From positions 1 through 64,000 of the forward strand of contig JAWKVX010000007.1 of the NCBI GenBank assembly GCA_041397825.1: DNA of 64,000 bases. Direction: 5' to 3'. The stretch comes from JANNSX01 sp041397825 (GTDB lineage Bacteria; Pseudomonadota; Alphaproteobacteria; Rhizobiales; Hyphomicrobiaceae). This document shows positions 17,513 through 26,323 of the stretch, in pieces (within the stretch, counting starts at the first letter, position 1; each line of letters starts with the position of its first letter). The notes beneath the pieces were generated by a model. It did not search any database. It had not been told where the DNA came from and saw nothing but the letters and a program-made list of their open reading frames with translations. The position numbers were made by a program, and so were the translations under genes.

Positions 17513-18583
17513 TCACGACCACGGCAGGGTCCGGATCTGTGAGCGGACAATTGCACTGCTCTCCGACAGCATTGAGAAGTAGCCGTTGGCCAGCTGTCCG
17601 ATCCACTGCTCGGTGCCAGCGGTGTCCTGGCCGTTGCTCGGCTTGAGCTGCGTCTGCAATCCGATCAGCAGGTCGAGCCACGGCCTCGGGATCACCTTGA
17701 AATCGTCGATCTCGCCGGACTTGTCCTTAGCGAAGGCGTCGAACAGATCGACCGCCGCGGCATAGCCCTTCATCTCGGCATCGAGCCGCGCCATGTCGAT
17801 GGTCAGGCCCTTCGGCTTTTCCACCCCCGCGATCAGCTGATCGAAAACCTCACCGGAAGTATCGGGGCCGAGCGACTGCATCATCTCGTCCATCGCCTCG
17901 GCACTCATCGGCGTCGGGCGAGGTTTCGGGAAGACATCCATGACGCGGTCGGCCCAGTGCATGACGTTGGCGACCTGCCAGCGCTCGGAACGCCCCTCCG
18001 CTGCCTCGATCGCCGCAAGTTGTTGAGCCTCGATCTCACGCACGAAGGGTGTGAGGGCCGCGAGCAAGGTGACACGCTCGGCCATGAAGGCTTGCGAGAG
18101 CGGTACCAGCTTTTCGTGCAGCGCCTTGCCCTCGGCCATGCCGTCGGCTGCATAGGCCTGCTGGTCGTAATAGGCACTCGCCCGGTTGAGGATCGGCGCC
18201 AGGGCCTCGTAGGCCGCGAGGTAGCGGGCCATTGTCAGATCGATCTCGGGCGTGGCGGGAGCGAGCGCGCTCGCTTGTTTCGCCTGCTCGAGCAACTCGG
18301 CCACGTCATAGACGTCGTAGAGGCCATAGGAGATGTATCGCTCCTGGCCGGTCGGCCCGGTCTTGACGTTGACCCAGGAGAGATATCGCTCCCAGGACTC
18401 GGCGGCCCGCTCCGTAGCCTTGGCCACCTCGATGTAGATGTTGGCCTTGCCGATGGCCACATCGAGATCGCTGGCGACCGCTGGCGGCAGCGCAAGCAGC
18501 GTCAGCAGCAGGCCTGGCAGGACGCTCCGAGCGCTACGGCCACCACGCCTGCCAAATAGGATGGAGCGAAAGAGCTTCCGCAT
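17513..18583 (-). CDS. Secreted DUF3829-like helical protein
   Basis: A 356-residue protein with a basic N-terminus and a hydrophobic export segment (VLPGLLLTLLALPPAVAS). The mature part is almost wholly helical and begins with the pattern NIYIEVAKATERAAESWERYLSWVN, which resembles the DUF3829 (YiiG-like) family. It has no cysteine after export and no obvious catalytic motif. Function is unknown; E. coli YiiG is a periplasmic lipoprotein of unknown role. The family assignment is by eye and moderate. Confidence 0.65.
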   Translation of the reverse strand: MRKLFRSILFGRRGGRSARSVLPGLLLTLLALPPAVASDLDVAIGKANIYIEVAKATERAAESWERYLSWVNVKTGPTGQERYISYGLYDVYDVAELLEQAKQASALAPATPEIDLTMARYLAAYEALAPILNRASAYYDQQAYAADGMAEGKALHEKLVPLSQAFMAERVTLLAALTPFVREIEAQQLAAIEAAEGRSERWQVANVMHWADRVMDVFPKPRPTPMSAEAMDEMMQSLGPDTSGEVFDQLIAGVEKPKGLTIDMARLDAEMKGYAAAVDLFDAFAKDKSGEIDDFKVIPRPWLDLLIGLQTQLKPSNGQDTAGTEQWIGQLANGYFSMLSESSAIVRSQIRTLPWS

Positions 18584-18694
18584 CAGGTCCTCCGGACAAC
18601 CGCACCGAGACGCATTGGATGGGACATTTGAGGCTGGCCGCTGTCAATTTGAATTCACGTCACAAGCCGCGTCCCGTGAGAGTATGGCTCGGGC

Positions 18695-19696
18695 CTACCC
18701 CGCCAATGCCACCTGCTTCGTGGCGGCGAGCCGGCTCTCCCAGGCATAGGCGTGGGTGACGATCTTCTCGAGGTCCTGATACTCCGGCTCCCAGCCGAGC
18801 ATGCCGCGAATGCGGTCCGCGCCGGCGACGAGAGCGGCGGGGTCGCCCGGGCGACGGCCGGCGAGGTGGACTGGGAAGTCGACGCCGGAGACCTGCTTCA
18901 CGGTCTCGATCACCTCGAGCACCGAAGCGCCCCGGCCGTAGCCGCAGTTGAACGTCTCGGAGGCGCCGCCGTCTCTCAGATGCTCGAGGGCGGCGACGTG
19001 CGCGCGGACGAGATCGGTGACGTGGATATAGTCGCGGACGCATGTGCCGTCGGCGGTCGGGTAGTCGGTGCCGAACACCTCGAGATGGGGCCGCTCGCCG
19101 AGCGCCACCTGACAGGCGGCCTTGATCAGATGGGTGGCGCGGGGCGTTGACTGGCCGGTCCGGCCCAGCGGATCGGCGCCTGCGACGTTGAAGTAGCGGA
19201 GTGCCACATAGCGCAGGTCATGCGCGCGGGCGGTGTCGGCCAGCATCAACTCGGTCATGAGCTTTGACGTTCCGTAAGGTGAGATCGGCCTGAGCTGTGC
19301 ACTTTCGGGAACCGGCGACATCTCGGGCGTGCCGTAGACGGCGGCGGTCGAGGAGAAGATGAAGTTCTCGACGCCAGTCGAGACGGCGGCTTCGATCAGC
19401 GCACGCGACTTCACCGTATTGTTGTTATAGTAGCCGAGCGGATCGATCATCGAGTCCGGCACGACGATCGAGCCGGCGAAATGGATGATGGCGCGGATGT
19501 CATGCTTGCGGATCAGCGTGCGGACGAGCGCCTGGTCGCCGATGTCGCCGATCACGAGCCGCGCGCCCGGCGCCACGGCCGACCGGAAGCCGGTCGACAG
19601 ATTGTCGAGGACCGTCACGGCCTCGCCCTGGTCGATCAGCTCATGGACCATATGACTGCCGATGTATCCGGCGCCGCCCGTCACCAGTATGCTCAC
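18695..19696 (-). CDS. galE: UDP-glucose 4-epimerase
   Basis: A 333-residue NAD-dependent extended SDR interconverting UDP-glucose and UDP-galactose for exopolysaccharide and lipopolysaccharide. The start SILVTGGAGYIGSHMV carries the GxxGxxG motif; the active-site SSTAAVYG and Y-x3-K (SPYGTSKLM) are present, as is the substrate loop YFNVAGAD. GTG at 19696 is taken as start since GGGAG precedes it at the right distance and the protein then begins at the first strand; an ATG at 19717 has no clear ribosome binding site. It is divergent from galU, and both enzymes act on UDP-sugars. Confidence 0.94.
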   Translation of the reverse strand: MSILVTGGAGYIGSHMVHELIDQGEAVTVLDNLSTGFRSAVAPGARLVIGDIGDQALVRTLIRKHDIRAIIHFAGSIVVPDSMIDPLGYYNNNTVKSRALIEAAVSTGVENFIFSSTAAVYGTPEMSPVPESAQLRPISPYGTSKLMTELMLADTARAHDLRYVALRYFNVAGADPLGRTGQSTPRATHLIKAACQVALGERPHLEVFGTDYPTADGTCVRDYIHVTDLVRAHVAALEHLRDGGASETFNCGYGRGASVLEVIETVKQVSGVDFPVHLAGRRPGDPAALVAGADRIRGMLGWEPEYQDLEKIVTHAYAWESRLAATKQVALAG

Positions 19697-19992
19697 GCGT
19701 GTGCTCCCAGTCCTCATTGCTCAGCTCTGGTCGCCACTGCATAAAGCATGCCGTGACATCTGTGCGGCATGCGGAGGATCGAACTAAATTATTGGTTAAG
19801 ATGGACAATCGACTGGAGGGGAGGGGTCGGCTGAGTGTCCTCTCGGACCTGCGGGCACAGCCTCCGGACAGCCGGGCCCGACAGCCCTCGGTCGTTGGCT
19901 TCTCGATCGGGAGCGGGACTTGCAATCGACGGCGAACCGGGGATGCTTAGTCCGCCTCGTCCGTGGAAATCCCCAGGAGCTCGCGAGCCGAC

Positions 19993-20865
19993 ATGACCCT
20001 CCCGCCCATCCGCAAGGCCGTGTTCCCCGTTGCAGGCCTCGGCACCCGCTTCCTTCCGGCCACCAAAGCGATCCCGAAAGAGATGCTGACGGTGGTCGAC
20101 AAGCCGGTGATCCAGCATGTCGTCGAGGAGGCGCGGGACGCCGGCATCGAACATTTCATCTTCGTGACCGGCCGGAACAAGGCCGTGATCGAAGATCACT
20201 TCGACAAGCAGATCGAGCTCGAGGCGACGCTCAGGGCGCGCGGGAAGAAGGAGGAGCTCGAAATGCTGGATGAGCTGCTGCCGCTTCCCGGCACGTCGAG
20301 CTTCACGCGCCAGCAGGAGCCCATGGGGCTAGGCCATGCGGTCTGGTGCGCACGCGACATCGTCGGCGACGAGCCGTTCGCGCTGCTTCTTCCGGACATG
20401 CTGCATCATGGCGAGAGGCCATGCCTTGCCGAAATGATGGACGCCTATCAGCGCCTCGGCGGTAACCACATCGCGGTCGCGCCCGTGCCGGAGGATGAGA
20501 CGCACAAATACGGCATCGTCGGCGTCGAGGATCGCAGCGCCCAGGTCTCGCGCATCACGAAGATGGTGGAGAAGCCGGCCAAGGGAACGGCGCCCTCGAA
20601 TCTCCACATCACTGGCCGCTACATCTTGCAGCCGGCGATCTTCGAGCTTCTGGCCGACCAGGAGCGCGGCGCCGGCGGCGAGATCCAATTGACCGATGCC
20701 ATGCTCCGCCTTGCCGCCGAGCAGGCCTTTCACGCCGTCCGCTTCGACGGGCGTATCTACGACAGCGGCTCCAAGCTCGGCTTCCTGATCGCCAATGTCG
20801 CCTATGCGCTCGAGCGCGCCGATCTCGGTCCGGATTTCCGGCGTGAGCTGAAGAAGCTCGTCTAG
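19993..20865 (+). CDS. galU: UTP-glucose-1-phosphate uridylyltransferase
   Basis: A 290-residue nucleotidyltransferase making UDP-glucose. It has the signature GLGTRFLPATKAIPKEML, the GLGHAVW motif, LLLPDMLHH, KYGIVGV and VEKPAKG with the catalytic lysine. The ATG at 19993 gives the normal N-terminus (MTLPPIRKAVFPVAG); an in-frame GTG at 19963 would add ten residues. The neighbouring galE uses its product, and kdsD and a beta-barrel protein nearby make this an envelope polysaccharide region. Confidence 0.95.
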   Translation: MTLPPIRKAVFPVAGLGTRFLPATKAIPKEMLTVVDKPVIQHVVEEARDAGIEHFIFVTGRNKAVIEDHFDKQIELEATLRARGKKEELEMLDELLPLPGTSSFTRQQEPMGLGHAVWCARDIVGDEPFALLLPDMLHHGERPCLAEMMDAYQRLGGNHIAVAPVPEDETHKYGIVGVEDRSAQVSRITKMVEKPAKGTAPSNLHITGRYILQPAIFELLADQERGAGGEIQLTDAMLRLAAEQAFHAVRFDGRIYDSGSKLGFLIANVAYALERADLGPDFRRELKKLV

Positions 20866-21079
20866 GCGATCACACGCGTCGAGCGGCGCTCATCCTGCTG
20901 ACCGCGGTGAGGCGATGCGATTCTCGTCGCGCTCAGCACAACCTGTATCGGTGCCGTCCTGCGGCGCCAAGCTTCGGATGGCCTGCCAGCCGTCCAGAAA
21001 CCTAGATACTTCGTCCTCGCTCGAGCGGGGGAAGGAGGGATCAGTCCGGTCGGACAGCCTCCACCTCTGTCGGAAAGGC

Positions 21080-22753
21080 CTATCGCCGGAGCGTTCCGGA
21101 TATCCGGAACAGATTGTCCGAATAGTCGCCGCCGGCCTCGCTCGACCAGAACTCCGTGCGCTGGTAGGCCGCGCTGAGCACCCAATCGCGGCCGATCAGA
21201 TACTCGAGGCCGAGCCCGCCGGTGAGTTCGTCCTCCTCGATCGACGTGCCGGCATAGTCGCGCGTCGTATAGCCGAGGCCGGCGATGGCCGCGAAGTAGC
21301 GGCGGAACTCGTGCCTAACCTCGAGGTCGGCGGCGCGCTCGAGGGCGCCAGCGGAGCCCGCGATCGTCGTCGGCGCGATCGAGCTGCGGAAGCCGAGCGA
21401 GACGGTCGTCAGGGCCGAGGGCGTCCAGGTCAGGCTGCCGTCGGCGACGAGACCCTCGATCGGCGCCAGCGCGTCCGCATCGGGCGTCTCGACGAGCTTG
21501 CCGACCGAGAGCTCGCCGACGATCTTGGCCGTGATCTCGGCCGCAACGCCGACGCGAGTCGTGCGCCCGTCGGCATCGCGCAACAGTCCGTCGTCGGCGG
21601 CCGGTGCCGCATAGTCGCGACGCGATAGTTCCTGCTCGGCGAAAAGGTAGAGACCGGGCGACATCTCGTAGCCGATCCTCAGGCCAAGTGCTTTCTCGAG
21701 ATAGTCCTCTGAGGCGTCGAGACCCTCGGCACTCCGCCTGTGATCGTCGACGGCGCCGCGGAGGCGAATGGCCAGACGATTGAAGCGCTGGGTCAAGGCC
21801 AGGGACGCCGACCGCTCGGTGACGTCCGGCCGGCCGCTGGCAAGGTCGGGGAAGTCGATCGTGCCGCGGCTCTCCTGAAAGAGTTGGTAGCTGAGGTTGC
21901 CGTCGAGGATTGTATCGCTCGATACGTCGAGGCGGCCGCGGAGCGCGGCATCGATCGTCTTGTCGTCCTCGGAGTCGAGCTTCTGGTGATAGCTCCTGAG
22001 ACCCGCGAGGTTGGCCTCGAGGCTGTGCCGGTTCCAGTCCGAGACGATGCGCAGCGCGCCCTTCAGACCGAGCACGCGATCGGAGATGCGGCCTGTCTCG
22101 CTCCGGAGGACGTTGTCGTCGAAGGTCTCCTCGGCGGTGATCTCCGGGAAGACGAGAAAGCTGCCGATCCGGAGGCCGAGCGGCGCGTAAGGATTGTCCT
22201 CAGCTTCGTCATAAGAAGGGCGGAATGACGGCTCGACCGCGGGGAGGCCGGCACCGTCCGCGTTGGGCTCCGGCACGCCAGGGAGGGGGGGGGCCCCGCT
22301 CGCGGGCTCGTCCTGGTTGGCTGTCATGTCCAGATCGGCATCGGTGACGCCCGTAGCATCGGCCTCCGGGGAATCGGCGTCAGGGGGTTCGGCGATGGCG
22401 TCGGCCTGGCCGTCCGCGGTAAGGTCGCCGTCGGAGATTGGTGCGGCGTCGGGGTCCGCAGGCTCCGCCTCGACGGCTGGCGGCTCGAGAATGCCCGGAA
22501 TGTCGCCATCGCGTTCCCTCGATGGGCCAGACTCGGGCGCGGCATCTTCGACGGGCTCCGCAAACACGGCATCCGTAGGCGACGTGGCGCCGCGCAGGTC
22601 CGCCAGCGGCGAGGCGATCTGGCCTTGAGCCAGGACCTTGAGCGCGGGGCCATCGAGATCGGGGGTTTGTGCATTCGCCGTGACAATGCCGGCAACGAGC
22701 GCGAGAAGGCTCGCGCCGGACCAGATCCGGTGGAGGTCGAGCAGGCGGGCCAC
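21080..22753 (-). CDS. Outer-membrane beta-barrel protein with acidic low-complexity N-region
   Basis: A 557-residue exported protein (signal peptide ending VTANAQ). Residues about 45-190 are a low-complexity linker rich in Asp, Glu, Ala and Pro. From about 195 on, alternating amphipathic strands with tyrosines and small residues (LRIGSFLVFPEITAEETFDDNVLRS) continue to an aromatic end (DNLFRISGTLRR), as in the BBP2-type porin-like family associated with exopolysaccharide loci. The final residue is Arg, not Phe. The context (galE, galU, kdsD) fits a role at the surface polysaccharide, but no polymerase or exporter gene adjoins it. Confidence 0.78.
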   Translation of the reverse strand: MARLLDLHRIWSGASLLALVAGIVTANAQTPDLDGPALKVLAQGQIASPLADLRGATSPTDAVFAEPVEDAAPESGPSRERDGDIPGILEPPAVEAEPADPDAAPISDGDLTADGQADAIAEPPDADSPEADATGVTDADLDMTANQDEPASGAPPLPGVPEPNADGAGLPAVEPSFRPSYDEAEDNPYAPLGLRIGSFLVFPEITAEETFDDNVLRSETGRISDRVLGLKGALRIVSDWNRHSLEANLAGLRSYHQKLDSEDDKTIDAALRGRLDVSSDTILDGNLSYQLFQESRGTIDFPDLASGRPDVTERSASLALTQRFNRLAIRLRGAVDDHRRSAEGLDASEDYLEKALGLRIGYEMSPGLYLFAEQELSRRDYAAPAADDGLLRDADGRTTRVGVAAEITAKIVGELSVGKLVETPDADALAPIEGLVADGSLTWTPSALTTVSLGFRSSIAPTTIAGSAGALERAADLEVRHEFRRYFAAIAGLGYTTRDYAGTSIEEDELTGGLGLEYLIGRDWVLSAAYQRTEFWSSEAGGDYSDNLFRISGTLRR

Positions 22754-22961
22754 GGCGAACTCGGGCTATTGGCGGCGCTGACGCGTGACGAGGCATAGAG
22801 ATTGAGCTTCAAGAGGTTAAGGAGTGGTTGCGTAGGCTCTCAGGTTGAGACGCTGTGTCCGTTGAGATCGGCGGCCGGATGCTGGACAAGGGGCGTCAAC
22901 TCTCCGAAGCTGGCGGGCGAGACAGGGGTTCGGGACGTCCGGGCCGAGAGATGGGGGTGGG

Positions 22962-24065
22962 ATGGGACAGCGAGTGCGCCCCGGCGCGGCTGCAGGCCGC
23001 CGGCGAAGTCCCTCGCGCGGCAAGGCTCGGCGCGTGAGCCCACTCGTCAAGCGCCCGGCCGCTGCCGTAGCCGGCAAGCGATTGCCGCGCGCCACCGCCG
23101 CCAAGCAGCCGCTGGGTGCCGCGCTACGCACCGTCGAGCTCGAGATCGAGGGGCTCCGGGCTCTCGAGACAATGCTCGAGAACGGCTTGGGCAAAGCCTT
23201 TCAGGACGCCGTCGGCCGGATCGCCTCGGCGCGGGGCCGTGTCATCGTCTCGGGCATGGGAAAGAGCGGGCATGTCGCGCGCAAGATCGCGGCGACGCTC
23301 GCCTCGACGGGCACCCCCGCCTATTTCGTCCATCCCTCCGAGGCGAGTCATGGCGATCTCGGCATGGTGACCACCGATGACGTGATCCTGGCGCTCTCCT
23401 GGTCGGGCGAGACGGTCGAGCTCAAGAGCCTCATCACCTATGCAGGCCGCTTCCGCGTGCCGCTCATCGCCGTCACCAGCCGGGCCGAGAGCGCGCTTGC
23501 CCGCGCGGCCGATGTCGCTCTCGTGCTGCCCCGCGCGACCGAGGCCTGCCCGCACGGCCTTGCACCGACGACCTCGACCACGATGCAACTCGTGCTCGGC
23601 GACGGTCTCGCTGTTGCTCTGCTCGAGAGCAAGGGCTTCACCGCCGCCGACTTCAAGACCTTCCATCCGGGCGGACAGCTCGGCGCGAGCCTCAAGTTCG
23701 TCGCCGACCTGATGCACCGCGGCGCGCGGCTGCCACTTGTCGGCGAGCGCATGGCGATGAGCGAGGCCATCGTCATCATGACAGAGAAGAGCTTCGGCTG
23801 CCTCGGCATCGTCGACCGGCGTGGCCGGCTCGCCGGCATCATCACGGACGGCGATTTGCGGCGGCATATGCGCGGCGGTCTCCTGAAGAAGCTCACCGGC
23901 GACATCATGACCCGCGGACCGAAGGCGGTGCCTCCCGACATGTTGGCCTCGGCCGCGCTTGAGCTCCTCAACTCCTCGAAGATCACCTCGGTGTTCGTCG
24001 TCGACAGGGGCAAGCCCGTCGGTATCGTGCATGTGCACGATCTCTTGCGGGCGGGAGTGGCCTAG
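22962..24065 (+). CDS. kdsD: D-arabinose 5-phosphate isomerase, KpsF/GutQ family
   Basis: This enzyme turns ribulose 5-phosphate into arabinose 5-phosphate, the precursor of KDO in lipopolysaccharide. It has an SIS domain (GMGKSGHVARKIAATLASTG, then HPSEASHGDLGM, then SWSGET) and two C-terminal CBS domains (about residues 230-367; ITDGDLRRHMRGG, KITSVFVVDRGKPVGIVHVHDLLRAG). The first 45 residues are Arg/Lys/Ala-rich and not part of the family, so the true start may be the GTG at 23034 rather than the ATG at 22962. Both have a purine-rich stretch ahead. It is divergent from the beta-barrel gene. Confidence 0.92.
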   Translation: MGQRVRPGAAAGRRRSPSRGKARRVSPLVKRPAAAVAGKRLPRATAAKQPLGAALRTVELEIEGLRALETMLENGLGKAFQDAVGRIASARGRVIVSGMGKSGHVARKIAATLASTGTPAYFVHPSEASHGDLGMVTTDDVILALSWSGETVELKSLITYAGRFRVPLIAVTSRAESALARAADVALVLPRATEACPHGLAPTTSTTMQLVLGDGLAVALLESKGFTAADFKTFHPGGQLGASLKFVADLMHRGARLPLVGERMAMSEAIVIMTEKSFGCLGIVDRRGRLAGIITDGDLRRHMRGGLLKKLTGDIMTRGPKAVPPDMLASAALELLNSSKITSVFVVDRGKPVGIVHVHDLLRAGVA

Positions 24066-24095
24066 GCGCGTTACACCCGCAGTGGAGCGGCTCCG

Positions 24096-25229
24096 ATGAC
24101 AGTCCCGAGCCTCGGTGCACTCGACGGTCTTCGGGTGCTCGATCTCTCCCGCCACGCGCCCGGGCCCTTCGTCGCGATGATGCTGGCCGATCACGGCGCC
24201 GACGTCGTCCAGATCGCCGACGCGACCTTCCATGGTGAGCACGGCCAGTCGAACGATGCCTATATGGCGCTCCGCGGTTCGCCGGCCGACCAGCTCTCGC
24301 GCAATAAGCGGAGCATCGGCCTCGATCTGAAGTCTCATGGAGGCCGTACGGTCCTGCACCGGCTCGTCGAGCGCGCTGACGTGCTCATCACGGAGTGGCG
24401 GCCGGGCACGGCCGAGCGCCTCGGGGCCGACTACCGGACACTGGCGGCACTCAACGCGCGCCTCGTCTACTGCGCGGTCAGCGGCTACGGTCAGTCGGGG
24501 CCGGAGGCGCGCCAGGCCGGCCACGATCTGAACTATGTCGGGCGATCGGGTGTGCTATCGCTTCTCGCGGATCGGAACGGCCGGCCGATCGTGCCGGTCA
24601 ACATCCTCGCCGATTTTGGCGGTGCGGCGGTCGCCGCATTTGCCATCCTCGCAGCACTGACCGCGCGCGGGCGGACGGGACGGGGCCAATTCGTGGATGC
24701 CTCTCTGACGGACGCGGTTCGCTATCTCGCGACCGACTTCGCCTCCCTTGCCGGGGCCGGCCTCGCTGAGCCTCGCGGCGGCGACTGGGTGGTTACGGGC
24801 GGCGTACCCTTCTACGACGTCTACGAGACCAGGGACGGGCGGCATGTGACGGTCGCGGCGCTGGAAGACCGGTTCTTCCGGCGGCTTTGCGAGAGGCTCG
24901 GTCTCACTGAGCTCGCCGATGCGCAATGGCGGCGGGACACCTATCCTGCCATGCGCGCAGCGTTCGCGAGCGCATTTCTCTCCAGGACGCAGCGCGAGTG
25001 GATGGCCCTGCTGGCAGACGAGGATGTGTGTGTCGGTCCTGTCGCCAGTTTCACCGAGGCCGTGCGGGCCGCCGGCGGCGATACGGGCGCGCCGCGACTG
25101 TCCGACACCCCGGTCCGGTCCAGTGCGCCACCCGCAAAGCCCTTCGCCGACACCGACGAGGTCCTCGCCGGCCTGGGGATGAGCCGGGAGGAGATCGATC
25201 GGCTCAAGGGCTCCGGCGACGTCCGTTGA
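24096..25229 (+). CDS. CaiB/BaiF-family protein, alpha-methylacyl-CoA racemase-like
   Basis: A 377-residue member of the class III CoA-transferase superfamily. The residues used by alpha-methylacyl-CoA racemases are all present: His-Asp in AGHDLNY, the aspartate in NILADFGG, and the glutamate in AALEDRFF. The aspartate that CoA-transferases acylate is therefore less diagnostic here, and racemase is the better guess. It would invert 2-methyl-branched acyl-CoAs before beta-oxidation. The gene follows kdsD by 30 bp in the same direction but has no functional link to it. Its 3' end abuts a degraded gene on the other strand. Confidence 0.85.
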   Translation: MTVPSLGALDGLRVLDLSRHAPGPFVAMMLADHGADVVQIADATFHGEHGQSNDAYMALRGSPADQLSRNKRSIGLDLKSHGGRTVLHRLVERADVLITEWRPGTAERLGADYRTLAALNARLVYCAVSGYGQSGPEARQAGHDLNYVGRSGVLSLLADRNGRPIVPVNILADFGGAAVAAFAILAALTARGRTGRGQFVDASLTDAVRYLATDFASLAGAGLAEPRGGDWVVTGGVPFYDVYETRDGRHVTVAALEDRFFRRLCERLGLTELADAQWRRDTYPAMRAAFASAFLSRTQREWMALLADEDVCVGPVASFTEAVRAAGGDTGAPRLSDTPVRSSAPPAKPFADTDEVLAGLGMSREEIDRLKGSGDVR

Positions 25230-25231
25230 TG

Positions 25232-25965
25232 GCTCGCGGTCAGGAGAAGTGCTGCTGCCTCGATCGGACTCGCGGGCCGCGCCGCGCAAGATTCCGGCAG
25301 ACGCGCCAACTCGGTGCCGCTGAAGGCGGCGCCCATGACGACATCGACCGGGCGGGTGACGGCCGAGCAGATCTAGCGGATGGCGAGAAGATCGGTTGAT
25401 CCGGCGCATAGAGCACATCGGCACCGGCGGCCTCGAAGGCACGCGGGCGCCTGATGACGTCGCCGAGCCCGGGCCGACTCCAGAGCAGGCTCTCGGCACG
25501 GGCCGTCCGCGCGAAGTCGTGCGGTAAGCTCCGATGCGGCCTCGACGGCGGCAACGATGCGCTCGACGTCAAGGCCGAACTCGGAGATCGGCGCGTCCCT
25601 GTCGTCCGCGTGGTCCTCGATCGAGCAGCCGGCGAGACTGGTCTTTGCGGCGGCGCGGATGGTCTCTGCGACACTTTCAGAGGTATCGCCGAAGCGCTTC
25701 TCGAGATCGGCGGAAACCGGCAGCGGCGGTGCCGTCGCGATCTCCCGGTACTGCGAGGGCACGGCGTCGCGCGCCGTCGTCTCCTCCTTGATGCCGAGAG
25801 AGATGGCGTGACCGGCACTCGTCGTCGCCAGTGCCTTGAAGCCGAAGTCGGCCAGCATGCGCGCCGATCCTCCGTCCCAGGGATTGGGGATGATGAAGGC
25901 GCCGGGGGCTTCGTGCAGGGTGCGGAAGGCAGATCCGATCGAGGTCCTGGTGTTTCACCTAAATG
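25232..25965 (-). pseudogene. Degraded isocitrate lyase/PEP mutase-family gene
   Basis: The minus strand carries pieces of one protein of the PEP mutase/2-methylisocitrate lyase-like family spread over two frames. From about 25960: FRTLHEAPGAFIIPNPWDGG, LADFGFKALATTSAGHAIS, then CSIEDH (the family's metal-site region) and DVERIVAAVEAA. Near 25535 the frame shifts and similarity continues as FARTARAESLL and FEAAGADVLYAP. Near 25405 it shifts back, a TAG lies in frame at 25373, and VTRPVDVVMGAAFSGTELARL follows before similarity ends. No start codon precedes the N-terminal piece (a TGA at about 25966 lies just upstream). The gene is broken in at least four ways. Confidence 0.82.
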
Positions 25966-26172
25966 GTGCGCCCCGATGATGTGTGCGAGCACGGCACCGG
26001 GCGTCTCGCCGAAGGCGAGCCAGACCCAGATGGGTGCAAGTGGTGCATCGATCGGATCGAGACTTGTGCCTCGACCGGCATGCGGTTCACCGGAGAAGTG
26101 GAGCCTCTGCGTCGACGATGGCTGGAGCTCCCCAGGGGTGATCGGCCTGGATCGGGTTCCGGACCGCGCCAT
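25966..26172 (-). pseudogene. Remnant of an EamA/DMT-family transporter C-terminus
   Basis: On the minus strand the reading LDPIDAPLAPIWVWLAFGET (about 26061-26002), followed by PGAVLAHIIGAHHL, resembles the last helices of EamA-type drug/metabolite transporters (pattern LEPVLAPLWVWLAFGE...G). Upstream in the same frame FSGEPHAGRG is weakly similar to the preceding loop. Nothing of the first eight or nine helices remains. It ends where the PEP mutase-family relic begins, so the two may once have been neighbours in an operon. Confidence 0.5.
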
Positions 26173-26235
26173 TATTTTCGCTTCACGAACAATTGTTGCC
26201 GTGCCGGAACATGAGTGCGCCGCTCGTTTCGCCCT

Positions 26236-26265
26236 TTGCCTGCCTCACAAGTCCTGGGCTATGGT
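26236..26265 (+). promoter_or_regulatory. Possible promoter of the dppABC-like operon
   Basis: TTGCCT at 26236-26241 and TATGGT at 26260-26265 are 18 bases apart, a fair sigma-70-like pair about 60 bases before the start of the binding-protein gene. The remaining space to the pseudogene holds no coding signal. This is a guess from two hexamers only. Confidence 0.3.
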
Positions 26266-26323
26266 CGCCCATCCGCTCCACGCTGCCTAACCTCAATCCG
26301 GTGGAGCCTTGGGAGGAAGTTTT

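Noticed and set aside
25240..26172. A single 310-residue gene on the minus strand over the pseudogene tract
   Set aside because: Only parts of this frame show family similarity (EamA end, FARTARAESLL...). The stretch between them is Arg/Ser-rich and is the wrong frame of the PEP mutase-family relic.
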